Of a stretch of 11,015 nucleotides of DNA, positions 1 to 6,826 are shown one piece after another (position 1 is the first letter of the stretch; the number at the start of each line of letters is the position of its first letter). Both the position numbers and the translations under genes were made by a program. Under the pieces are notes generated by a model. The model saw only the letters and a program-made list of their open reading frames with translations, searched no databases and was not told the DNA's origin. Origin of the DNA: an uncultured Methylobacillus sp. (GTDB lineage: Bacteria > Pseudomonadota > Gammaproteobacteria > Burkholderiales > Methylophilaceae); contig CAMLME010000056.1 of assembly GCA_946481235.1 (NCBI GenBank), forward strand, positions 1-11,015. The letters run 5' to 3'.

Positions 1-220
1 CGAGCTCGCCCACCGCCATGTAGTCCGGGCCGTTGGGCTCGATGCCCATGCCCCAGATGGCGCCGCCAGCGAAGCCCGCGCCGTTCTTGAGGATGTCTTC
101 CAGATGCTCGGCGGGGACCGACTTGACCTTGGCTACCCCATGGATGTCGACGAATTGCGCCAGCACATACTTGACGTTATTGTCTTTCAGGAACTTCTTT
201 GCTTCCGCCAACGTTTTCAT
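1..220 (-). CDS. gmaS: GlnT/GmaS-type glutamine synthetase homologue, probable gamma-glutamylmethylamide synthetase (partial, N-terminus only)
   Basis: The first 73 codons are present and the rest lies beyond the left edge. The start is the ATG at 220, preceded by an AGGAG ribosome binding site five bases upstream. The translated N-terminus has the beta-grasp start of the glutamine synthetase superfamily. The stretch [21 protein letters not shown] (residues 16-36) and the segment [20 protein letters not shown] (54-73) are of the GlnT (type III-like) group. That group includes gamma-glutamylmethylamide synthetase, which joins methylamine to glutamate using ATP. It starts 28 bases after the gamma-subunit gene on the same strand, so it is very likely the fifth gene of that operon. 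The catalytic domain is not visible, so methylamine versus ammonia specificity is inferred from context: the neighbouring subunits would oxidise N-methylglutamate, a later intermediate of the same pathway. The family call is firm and the substrate is moderately supported. Confidence 0.8.
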   Translation of the reverse strand, partial: MKTLAEAKKFLKDNNVKYVLAQFVDIHGVAKVKSVPAEHLEDILKNGAGFAGGAIWGMGIEPNGPDYMAVGEL

Positions 221-237
221 AATTTCTCCTAGAAATT
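221..237 (-). promoter_or_regulatory. Inverted repeat enclosing the ribosome binding site of gmaS
   Basis: AATTTCT (221-227) and AGAAATT (231-237) form a perfect 7-base inverted repeat with a 3-base loop. In the minus-strand mRNA the AGGAG ribosome binding site lies in the loop and the start of the right-hand arm, and the ATG follows immediately. The stem is almost all A-U and would be weak. It could modestly lower or tune translation of gmaS relative to the upstream subunits, but it may also be chance in an AT-rich spacer. Confidence 0.4.
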
Positions 238-248
238 GATAAAGCCTG

Positions 249-923
249 TTAGAGCATTTCCTTGAAATGACAGGAGACGCCAACCGCGCCACCGCCGAGT
301 TCCTCGGCGATTTCAAGCAGCGTGTCCCATATGTAAGGGCCGTAGGTCCCGTCGCACCACAGGCGATAAACCGTTTCGCCGTTCAGCTGCTGGCGCAGCA
401 GGGTGACCGAGATACCAGCCATTTGCGTCATCACCACCGCGTCGGGTGCCAGCGCCTGATCGCGCAGATCAAGCGCGCAGACTTCCGAAAAAAGCGCCTG
501 TACGCGGCTGCCGCTCAAAATCAGTGCGGTATCGTTGCGCTGCACCTTGTAGATTCCATAGGCCTTGGGCTGATTGGCCGCATGCAATGCCTCACATGCT
601 TTTCCGTTCAGCTGGTCTTCCACCAGGAATTCGTTGAGCCCCAGCCGCAGCACCAGCGTATCCGGCTGGTGCCGGACCCAGGCATTGCCCTGCGGCGGGA
701 TTTCGACCTTGTGTTCCTTCAGCCACTGCACCGCATTCAGGCCCTTGACCCCGAAACGCGGGAAGCAGCTGACATCGCAGATGCCGAGCGTGCTCTTGCG
801 CTTGTTCTCGATTTCCGCACTCGTAAATTCAATAGCGACTTCCATGCCATTCATGACGGTCATCTTCGGGGAGAGCCGCTGCTGGGCGTAGGCGACGGGT
901 GTTACCCGGGTTAAGGATTCCAT
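249..923 (-). CDS. soxG/mgdD: Sarcosine oxidase gamma subunit family protein, probable N-methylglutamate dehydrogenase subunit MgdD
   Basis: This 224-residue protein starts at the ATG at 923, with an AAAGGA ribosome binding site eight bases upstream. The longer open frame to 1418 only overlaps the alpha-subunit gene in another frame. The start lies two bases after the alpha-subunit stop, so the genes are translationally coupled. The sequence is of the SoxG type: an N-terminal [14 protein letters not shown] segment, the central stretch [18 protein letters not shown] (residues 44-61), and a C-terminal part with [23 protein letters not shown]. SoxG proteins are about 200 residues and resemble the folate-binding fold of GcvT. 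They form the small third subunit of the alpha-beta-gamma-delta complex and have no catalytic cofactor of their own. The family is clear from size, position and sequence. Whether the complex acts on sarcosine or on N-methylglutamate is inferred from the adjacent GmaS-type gene. Confidence 0.85.
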   Translation of the reverse strand: MESLTRVTPVAYAQQRLSPKMTVMNGMEVAIEFTSAEIENKRKSTLGICDVSCFPRFGVKGLNAVQWLKEHKVEIPPQGNAWVRHQPDTLVLRLGLNEFLVEDQLNGKACEALHAANQPKAYGIYKVQRNDTALILSGSRVQALFSEVCALDLRDQALAPDAVVMTQMAGISVTLLRQQLNGETVYRLWCDGTYGPYIWDTLLEIAEELGGGAVGVSCHFKEML

Positions 924-925
924 AT

Positions 926-3826
926 TCAATTTCCTTTGTGCGTCTTGATGAACGGTGTTTTGGCAACCGTCGCATTGACCATCGCCCCGCCATCGGTGCG
1001 GATGCGGAACACCGAACCCGCCGTAGCCGTGTCCGGATCTACATAGGCGAAGCCAATCACGCGGCCGACCGAGCGGCTGAAAGCGACGCTGGTTGCCCGC
1101 CCCTTGATCTGGTTGGCATCGTCGATCACCAGGTTGCATTCCTGCGGCATTTCGCCGTTGTAGCCTTCGTCCAGCACGAAGGGAACCAGACGCTTGGTGA
1201 CCGGCTTCCTGGCGAGGATCTTGAGACTGCGCTGCCCGACGAAGAAGGGTTTGCCCATCTTGATCGCCCAGTCCGAGCCGATTTCGTAAGGGTTGGTGAG
1301 CCCGTCGGTATCGTGGCTGACCAGGTGGTTGCCCATTTCCAGGCGCAGCAGGCGTTGCGCGTCGGTACCGAACGGCCGCAATCCGTCGTCCTTGCCGGCT
1401 TCGATGACCGCTTCCCACACATGGCGCGCTTCGGCAGCCGGCACATGGATTTCGTAGGCCAGCTCGGCCACGAAACCGACGCGCAGGATGCGGGCAGCCA
1501 CGCCGGCCACTTTCGCCTCTCGCACATGCCCGGCCGGGAATCCTTTTTCCGACAGGTCCAGCGGCGTCAGTTTTGCCAGGATGTCGCGTGCGTTGGGTCC
1601 GGCCAGGTTCATCGCACCCATGGCGCCAGTCACGTTGACCAGGCCGACACTGAGTTGCCAGCGTTGCAGCCAGCGCTGCATCTCGCGGTACACCGCCGCC
1701 GCATTGGAGGTGTTGGTCGAGACATAGAACTTCTCGTCGTCCAGGCGCGCTGCCACGCCGTCATCGACCACGACGCCGGACTCGTCCAGCAGCAGCGCAA
1801 AGCGGGTCTCGCCGACCTTCTGGCTGGCAAAGCTGCCGGTATAGAAACGTTCCAGGAATTGCGAAGCATCCGGGCCGCATACTTCGATCTTGCCCAGCGT
1901 ACCGGCGTCGATGATGCCGGCCGAGAGGCGCACCGCCATCGCTTCGTCCTGCACGATCTCGCGCTTGTCCACGCCGGGCTTGTCGTAATAAGCCGGACGC
2001 ATCCAGGCGCCGCCTTCGACGAATACCGCACCGGCTTTTTCATGCCAGCCGTGGATGGAGGTCAGGCGATGCGGATGGAAACCGCGGCCGCCCAGATGCC
2101 CGATAGGCGTGGGATGGAAGAACGGCCGTGCCGTCGTGGTGCCGATGCGGTCCACCGGCAAGCCGCGAATCTTCGCCAGGATGCGGATCGCGTTCATGTT
2201 GGAATGCTTGCCCTGGCTGGGTCCCATGCCCACCGTGGTGAAGCGCTTCATCAACTCGATGTTGTCGAAGCCTTCCTTGGCGGCATTGACGAAATCCTTG
2301 ACCTGCAGGTCCTCGTCGAAGTCGACGAAATTCTTGCCGGCCGGATGCGGCACGATAGGATACGGGTGACTCGGCGACGCTTCGCTGTGTGGTGCGACAT
2401 CGATCTGCGGCGCCTGCTTGCCCAGATGACGCAGTACGTCCGAGACGGCACGTGCGCCGTCCATCATGCGCGCTTCCAGATCGAATACGCCATTGACCTT
2501 GCCGGCGGCAAACACACCGACCGGCAGCCGCGCTGGCACGAACTGGTGCACCACCTCGTCGTAGCGCATGCTGGTGCCGGCCTGATACAGCAGCGCACCG
2601 GCCGGCGCCCAGCCGGCGCTCATCGCAATCCCATCGCATTCGATGGTGGTCACATTCGCAGTATCTGCTGCGCTGGTGGATTCATTGTAGGCGCAGACCA
2701 CCACGCCCCTGACGCCGAGATTGCCGGGAGCGGACAGCGCTTCATAAACGCAGCAACCCTTGCGGACAGGCACACCCTTGCGGGCGACGCTTTCCGCCAG
2801 TTCGCCATCCTCGCCTGCGGCGCGCATATCGATGATGGCCGCCACCTTGCAGCCGGCCTGCAGCAGGTCCAGCGCCACACGGTAACCGTGGCTGTTGGCC
2901 GTGACCACCACGCCATTCTCGAAGGGCTTGACCGAGTAGCGATGGATCAGGCGCTGTGCGGCCGAACCCAGCATCACGCCGGGCAGGTCGTTGTAGCGGA
3001 ACACCGGTGGCTGCTCGAATACGCCGCTGGCGACGATCACCGTTTTCGCCCGCACCTTGGTGATGCCGTCGGCGCCGACGATGGGGATCAGGTGATCGGC
3101 GTAGTAACCGCCGGCGTAGGCGCCGGAAAGCACCGTAATATTGGGGTACTTGGCCAGCAACGCCTGCAATTCCTGCAGTTGCGTCGCCGCTTCACCGGAG
3201 CCGGCACGATCATAGGTCAGGCTGCCGCCGACTTGCTGATTCTCATCGACCAGCGTCACTTCCAGCCCGTTGTGCGCCGCGACGATGGCGGCGGTCAGGC
3301 CGGATGGCCCGGCACCGACGACCAGCAGGTCGCAATGCGTGTTGAGCTTGCGCTTCAGGATGCGCGGGTAATGGAAATTGACGACGCCCAGCCCGGCCGC
3401 CTTGCGGATGATGTTTTCCCAGAACGGGAACAGGCTGCGAGGCGTATGGAAGGCCTTGTAGTAGAAGCCTACAGGCAACAGCTTGGAAATCTTGTCGATA
3501 TAGCTGTTCTTGTCCTTCCGCACGCCGCCGTCGGTGTTCACGGCCATGAGCTGCATGCCGTTCCTGACCTCCACGACGTCGGCACGCATATTGGTATCCA
3601 CGCCGTCGGTCATCATCGCATTGACGTCATGGTTGGCGAGACTCAACACGCCGCGCGGACGGTGATACTTGAAGCTGCGGCCCAGCACCTGCTCATTGTT
3701 GGCCCATAGCGCACTGCTGATGGTGTCGCCCTCGAAACCCAGATAGGTATTGCCCTCGTACGTGAATTTCACCGGCTTGTTGCGGTTGATCCATTCGCCC
3801 GGCTGCTTCGGTAAACGCATGCTCAT
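926..3826 (-). CDS. soxA/mgdC: Sarcosine oxidase alpha subunit family protein, probable N-methylglutamate dehydrogenase subunit MgdC
   Basis: This 966-residue protein starts at the ATG at 3826, seven bases after a strong AGGAGG and overlapping the delta-subunit stop as ATGA. A longer frame to 3979 merely runs through the delta gene. Residues 20-110 are the beta-grasp domain related to 2Fe-2S ferredoxins (LGRSFKYHRPRGVLSL at 48-63). It has no cysteine, as the first is C165, so no iron-sulfur cluster is expected there. Residues 165-200 are the nucleotide-binding fold (VVGAGPSGLTAA at 169-180, VDENQQVGGSL at 193-203). A second dinucleotide-type domain runs to about 465 (FAAGKVNGVFDLEARMMDGARA). 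From about 580 to the end is a GcvT-like folate domain (RLEMGNHLVSHDTDGLTNPYE at 828-848). In this family the alpha subunit takes the methyl-group carbon as methylene-tetrahydrofolate. Length, domain order and operon place agree with SoxA or MgdC. The substrate is inferred. Confidence 0.92.
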   Translation of the reverse strand: MSMRLPKQPGEWINRNKPVKFTYEGNTYLGFEGDTISSALWANNEQVLGRSFKYHRPRGVLSLANHDVNAMMTDGVDTNMRADVVEVRNGMQLMAVNTDGGVRKDKNSYIDKISKLLPVGFYYKAFHTPRSLFPFWENIIRKAAGLGVVNFHYPRILKRKLNTHCDLLVVGAGPSGLTAAIVAAHNGLEVTLVDENQQVGGSLTYDRAGSGEAATQLQELQALLAKYPNITVLSGAYAGGYYADHLIPIVGADGITKVRAKTVIVASGVFEQPPVFRYNDLPGVMLGSAAQRLIHRYSVKPFENGVVVTANSHGYRVALDLLQAGCKVAAIIDMRAAGEDGELAESVARKGVPVRKGCCVYEALSAPGNLGVRGVVVCAYNESTSAADTANVTTIECDGIAMSAGWAPAGALLYQAGTSMRYDEVVHQFVPARLPVGVFAAGKVNGVFDLEARMMDGARAVSDVLRHLGKQAPQIDVAPHSEASPSHPYPIVPHPAGKNFVDFDEDLQVKDFVNAAKEGFDNIELMKRFTTVGMGPSQGKHSNMNAIRILAKIRGLPVDRIGTTTARPFFHPTPIGHLGGRGFHPHRLTSIHGWHEKAGAVFVEGGAWMRPAYYDKPGVDKREIVQDEAMAVRLSAGIIDAGTLGKIEVCGPDASQFLERFYTGSFASQKVGETRFALLLDESGVVVDDGVAARLDDEKFYVSTNTSNAAAVYREMQRWLQRWQLSVGLVNVTGAMGAMNLAGPNARDILAKLTPLDLSEKGFPAGHVREAKVAGVAARILRVGFVAELAYEIHVPAAEARHVWEAVIEAGKDDGLRPFGTDAQRLLRLEMGNHLVSHDTDGLTNPYEIGSDWAIKMGKPFFVGQRSLKILARKPVTKRLVPFVLDEGYNGEMPQECNLVIDDANQIKGRATSVAFSRSVGRVIGFAYVDPDTATAGSVFRIRTDGGAMVNATVAKTPFIKTHKGN

Positions 3827-4086
3827 TGCTTGTCCTCCTGACCGAAGAGATAGGTACGCGCCACCTCGTCCGTCATCGTATTTCTCTCGGCGATGAACCA
3901 GGTCCCGCTCGGGCCGTGGTACCACCATTCTTTTTTCATCCCCGGCGCGCCGTTGCGGTAGTGGACGTAAGCCGCCCACTCCTTGTCCGAACAGGTGTTC
4001 GGATCCGGCATGTCACGCACCTCGCCGCCGAAGACGAATTCGGTCAGCGGTCGCACGCCATTCATCGGACATTTCAGTAATTTCAT
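3823..4086 (-). CDS. soxD/mgdB: Sarcosine oxidase delta subunit family protein, probable MgdB, with incomplete zinc site
   Basis: This 87-residue protein starts at the ATG at 4086, with AAGGG nine bases upstream, and its stop overlaps the alpha-subunit start (ATGA). It shows the SoxD layout: MKLLKCPMNGVRPLTEFVFGGEV at the N-terminus, SDKEWAAYVHYRN at 33-45, and EWWYHGPSGTWFIAERNT at 53-70. Classical SoxD binds zinc with two N-terminal cysteines (CPxC) and a later His and Cys. Here C6 and H57 remain, the second cysteine is N9, and there is no cysteine after H57 (GPSGTWF). The only other cysteine, C32, is not at a ligand position. A four-ligand zinc site of the usual kind therefore cannot form. 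From memory, the SoxD-like proteins found beside GlnT/GmaS genes share this change, so it is probably a subfamily trait and not damage. It lies 18 bases after the beta-subunit stop. Confidence 0.88.
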   Translation of the reverse strand: MKLLKCPMNGVRPLTEFVFGGEVRDMPDPNTCSDKEWAAYVHYRNGAPGMKKEWWYHGPSGTWFIAERNTMTDEVARTYLFGQEDKQ

Positions 4087-4104
4087 GTCTGTATACCCTT
4101 AGCT

Positions 4105-5346
4105 TTAATGGCCGACCGAAGCCGCGCCCTTCTCACCGGTCAACTCGTAATCCTCGAAGCGCGACAGGCGGAAGGAGTGGATCAACTCCGGCGCCATATC
4201 CTTGGCAATCGTCTCGGCCATGGTCTTGCCGCTGATCGGCGTGGCCTTGAAACCCCAGGTTCCCCAGCCGGCGTCGAGGTAGAAGCCTTCTACCGGCGTC
4301 TTGCCCATGATCGGCGCGAAGTCCGGCGTGATGTCGGCCATGCCGGCCCACTGGCGCACGATCTTGATGTTGGAGAGGAAGGGGAACATGTCCAGGATGT
4401 GCGTCGTCAGGCCCTCGACGAAATCGAGCGAGGAGCGGGTGGAGTGCACTTCGTACGGATCGAGCGACGAACCCATCACCAGTTCGCCGCGCGAGGACTG
4501 GCTGACGTAGACATGCAGGCTGCCGGAAACCAGGATGGTATCCAGCCAGGGTTTCATCGGCTCGCTGACGCAGGCTTGCAGCGGCTGGATGATGATCGGC
4601 GTTTCGACGTCCACCATCTTGGTGACGCGCGGGGTAAAGCCGGCCACTGCCGACAGCACCTTGTTGGTGGCGATGTAGCCGCGATTGGTCTGCACGCCCT
4701 TGACCTTGCCGCTCTGCACGTCGATGCCGGTGACTTCGGTGTTCTGGAAAATCTCGACGCCCATCTGGTCGGCACCGCGGGCATAGCCCCAGGCTACCGC
4801 GTCATGGCGGGCAATGGAGCCCGGCGCGTGATAAAGCGCACCGAGGATGGGTGCCTGGCCGCTACAGCTGATGTCGAGCTGCGGGCAGGCCTTGGAAATA
4901 TCGTCCGGGCCGACCACATAGCTTTCCACGCCGACATGCTTGTTGACCTCGGCGCGCCAGCGCATCGTGCGCATCGCCGACTCGGTATGCGCCAGCGTGA
5001 AGTGGCCGCGCGTGGAATAGAAGAGATTGAGGTCAAGGTCCTGCGACAGCTCTTCGAACAGCTTGACGCTGGCGTTGTAGAAATTGACGCCCTCGGGGGT
5101 GAGGTAGTTGGAACGGACGATGGTGGTATTGCGGCCGGTATTGCCGCCGCCAATGTAACCGCGCTCCAGCACTGCGACATTGGTGATGCCATGATCGCGC
5201 GCCAGATAATAAGCGGCGGCCAGACCGTGGCCGCCACCGCCGATGATCACGACATCGTAGCTTTTCTTGGGCGTTTCACAGGCCCGAAAAAAACGCGGCG
5301 CGGGATGTTCCCGGCTCAGTGCGTATTTAAGGAGTCTTAATGGCAT
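4105..5346 (-). CDS. soxB/mgdA: Sarcosine oxidase beta subunit family FAD-dependent oxidoreductase, probable N-methylglutamate dehydrogenase subunit MgdA
   Basis: This 413-residue protein is the first gene of the operon. The ATG at 5346 has AGGA seven bases upstream, and the length matches SoxB (about 405-417). Residues 31-60 are the FAD-binding Rossmann start (DVVIIGGGGHGLAAAYYLA, then VLER), followed by GGGNTGRNTTIVRSNYL (66-82), typical of the DAO/GlyOx family. H181 in ARHDAVAWGYA corresponds by its surroundings to the histidine that carries covalent FMN in heterotetrameric sarcosine oxidase. That is an alignment by eye. The C-terminal segment DAGWGTWGFKATPISGKTMAE (358-378) is the FAD-contacting glycine-rich tail motif. 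This is the catalytic subunit that oxidises the N-methyl amino acid. As sarcosine oxidase it would give glycine. As N-methylglutamate dehydrogenase it would give glutamate plus formaldehyde or methylene-tetrahydrofolate. The adjacent GmaS-type gene favours the latter. Confidence 0.92.
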   Translation of the reverse strand: MPLRLLKYALSREHPAPRFFRACETPKKSYDVVIIGGGGHGLAAAYYLARDHGITNVAVLERGYIGGGNTGRNTTIVRSNYLTPEGVNFYNASVKLFEELSQDLDLNLFYSTRGHFTLAHTESAMRTMRWRAEVNKHVGVESYVVGPDDISKACPQLDISCSGQAPILGALYHAPGSIARHDAVAWGYARGADQMGVEIFQNTEVTGIDVQSGKVKGVQTNRGYIATNKVLSAVAGFTPRVTKMVDVETPIIIQPLQACVSEPMKPWLDTILVSGSLHVYVSQSSRGELVMGSSLDPYEVHSTRSSLDFVEGLTTHILDMFPFLSNIKIVRQWAGMADITPDFAPIMGKTPVEGFYLDAGWGTWGFKATPISGKTMAETIAKDMAPELIHSFRLSRFEDYELTGEKGAASVGH

Positions 5347-5432
5347 TGCCGCTTCCTATCTCTTTTGTGTTCGTTTTGCACATGATCACCATAACTTTCC
5401 AAGTGACAATTTAATTAACTTAATTTAATCAT

Positions 5433-5518
5433 ATGAAACATTAGGTGCTATTTATCCATAGCCAAAAACCGAAGTCAATAACAATTTTGAAACTTTATTT
5501 ATTAAAATGAAACTTAGG
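5433..5518. repeat. Short direct repeats ATGAAAC in the divergent intergenic region (possible operators)
   Basis: Two near-identical copies, ATGAAACATTAGG (5433-5445) and ATGAAACTTAGG (5507-5518), are joined by a partial copy, TGAAACTT (5488-5495), exactly 20 bases before the matching part of the last one. A TTTCAT (5563-5568) is the inverted core. The first copy overlaps the predicted transcription start of the oxidoreductase operon. The others lie between that promoter and the regulator gene. They could bind the XRE-cupin regulator, but AT-rich DNA produces such matches easily. Confidence 0.35.
5451..5478 (-). promoter_or_regulatory. Predicted sigma70 promoter of the oxidoreductase-gmaS operon
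   Basis: On the minus strand, TTGACT (5478-5473, five of six matches to consensus) is followed after 16 bases by GATAAA (5456-5451, four of six). Transcription would begin near 5444, giving a leader of roughly 98 bases before the beta-subunit ATG. The surrounding region is much more AT-rich than the flanking genes. A copy of the ATGAAAC repeat (5433-5445) covers the predicted start, which would suit repression. The call rests on sequence match only. Confidence 0.45.
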
Positions 5519-5586
5519 ATATGGTCGGCATGATTTTTATGTAAGAATTTGCCTGTTTACGCTTTCATCGATTAGGCTTGGACCTT

Positions 5587-6228
5587 ATGACAACCTCGCT
5601 CCAGACAGCTCCAACAGCCCAGGTATCGCCCACCGGCAATACGCTCGACGCCTACCTCGGACATACCATACGCCAACTGCGGCAACAGCATGGCCTGACG
5701 ATTGCGGAGGTCTCGCAGCTGGCCGGCATCAGCCGCGGCATGCTGAGCAAGATCGAAAACGGGCTGGCTTCGACCAGCCTGGATACGCTGGAGCAACTCG
5801 CCAACTCTCTGGGCGTCACCCTCTCCCGACTGTTCCGTGATTACAACGCGCCTACCGGCGGCGCGCAGTTCGTCAAAAACGGCCAGGGCATGGAGGTCGT
5901 TCGCCGAGGCACCCGCTGCGGCCATACCTATCAATTGCTGGCTTATGATCAGGGTCCGCAGAAAATCTTCGAGCCGTTCCTGATCTCGCTGGAAGAACAG
6001 AATGAGGAGTTCCCGCCGTTCGAGCACCCCGGAACGGAATTCATCTACATGCTTGAAGGCATCGTGGAATACAGCGTCGCGGGCGAATCCTATGTGCTGG
6101 AGCCCGGCGACTCGCTGACCTTCCGCGGCGAACTGCCGCATCGCCCGGAAAAGCTGATCCAGATGCCGATCCGTTTTCTGGCGATCATTCACTACGGAAA
6201 CGCCGATAAGGCGAGTGAAGGGGAATAG
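5587..6228 (+). CDS. XRE-family transcriptional regulator with C-terminal cupin domain
   Basis: This 213-residue protein starts at the ATG at 5587, where TAGG lies ten bases upstream. A TTG at 5578 is in frame but has no ribosome binding site at a usable distance. Residues 22-85 are an XRE helix-turn-helix (IRQLRQQHGLTIAEVSQLAG, then SRGMLSKIENGLASTSLDTLEQLANSLGV). Residues 135-202 are a small cupin domain (HPGTEFIYMLEGIVEYSVAG, then LEPGDSLTFRGELPHRPE), with H147, E151 and H185 as possible metal or ligand contacts. XRE-cupin proteins usually sense a small molecule, often an amine or amino acid, and control the adjacent catabolic genes. It is divergent from the oxidoreductase-gmaS operon across a 240-base spacer. 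Control of that operon and of itself is the natural inference, and the sign (activator or repressor) cannot be read from sequence. Confidence 0.88.
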   Translation: MTTSLQTAPTAQVSPTGNTLDAYLGHTIRQLRQQHGLTIAEVSQLAGISRGMLSKIENGLASTSLDTLEQLANSLGVTLSRLFRDYNAPTGGAQFVKNGQGMEVVRRGTRCGHTYQLLAYDQGPQKIFEPFLISLEEQNEEFPPFEHPGTEFIYMLEGIVEYSVAGESYVLEPGDSLTFRGELPHRPEKLIQMPIRFLAIIHYGNADKASEGE

Positions 6229-6229
6229 T

Positions 6230-6685
6230 TTGACTGACATCAACATCGCCTCCGCTTCTGTTGAAGACATTCCGCAACTGGTCAAATTGCTCGACCAGCT
6301 ATTCACTATTGAAAAAGATTTTCGGCCAGACCGTGAACGCCAGGTCCGCGGACTATTGCTGCTGATTTCGCGGCCCGAACAAGGCATCATCAAGGTCGCC
6401 CGCAACGCAGAAGGCAAGGCTATCGGCATGGTAAGTGCGCAGCTGGTCATCTCCACCGCGCAGGGATCGCCTTCGGCCTGGGTGGAAGATATGGTGATCA
6501 GCCCTGAATACCGCGGTGCCGGCACAGGGAAAGCGCTACTCCAGTCGGCCCTCGACTGGGCCAGGGAGAAAGGCGCAACACGCGCCCAACTAATGGTAGA
6601 TATGGAAAACGAACCGGCAATCGGCTACTACCGCCACCTCGGCTGGGAAACAACGCAACTGCAAGTTCGCCGCATTTTTCTTTAG
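6230..6685 (+). CDS. GNAT family N-acetyltransferase
   Basis: This 151-residue protein has a TTG start at 6230, one base after the regulator stop, with AAGGGG six bases upstream. An in-frame GTG at 6215 has its nearest AAGG only three bases away, so the TTG is preferred. The protein is a single GNAT domain. It has an N-terminal DIPQLVKLLDQLFTIEKDF helix region, VEDMVISPEYRGAGTGKALLQSALDWA as motif A with the acetyl-CoA loop (RGAGTG), and NEPAIGYYRHLGWE as the C-terminal motif B. It is cotranscribed with the XRE-cupin regulator. Such pairs occur beside amine and amino-acid catabolic genes, where the enzyme may acetylate an amine, but the substrate cannot be told from sequence. The use of TTG suggests low, coupled translation. 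Confidence 0.85.
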   Translation: MTDINIASASVEDIPQLVKLLDQLFTIEKDFRPDRERQVRGLLLLISRPEQGIIKVARNAEGKAIGMVSAQLVISTAQGSPSAWVEDMVISPEYRGAGTGKALLQSALDWAREKGATRAQLMVDMENEPAIGYYRHLGWETTQLQVRRIFL

Positions 6686-6826
6686 GCTAACAGGTCAATT
6701 ATCAAGATAGCCATTGCGCCACCTAACGACAGCAGGTTGGTGCTCCTGGCGACTCGACCAGAGAAATGTTGAGGCCGAATGACCGAGATCAGCGACCCGA
6801 GGCCGCGTCGCGCAGCTTGTGATGTC

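Noticed and set aside
267..914. A 215-codon plus-strand frame opposite the gamma-subunit gene
   Set aside because: Same artefact: it is antisense to a real gene, with no ribosome binding site and no domain.
899..3709. A 936-codon open frame on the plus strand opposite the alpha-subunit gene
   Set aside because: It lies wholly antisense to a gene with clear family similarity. Its translation is rich in His, Arg, Asp and Ala with no recognisable domain. GC-rich genes with strong third-position bias commonly leave an antisense frame free of stops.
4108..5340. A 410-codon open frame on the plus strand opposite the beta-subunit gene
   Set aside because: Its limits mirror those of the real gene almost exactly and the protein has no known features. 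It is a codon-bias shadow of the beta subunit.
5572..6525. A 317-codon minus-strand frame across the regulator and acetyltransferase genes
   Set aside because: It is antisense to two adjacent genes with clear XRE-cupin and GNAT motifs and has no domain of its own.
6686..6826. Possible terminator or gene remnant between the convergent acetyltransferase and persulfide dioxygenase genes
   Set aside because: Only a weak GCGAC/GTCGC pairing with a large loop and no T-run is present, and no reading frame shows similarity. I see nothing supportable here.
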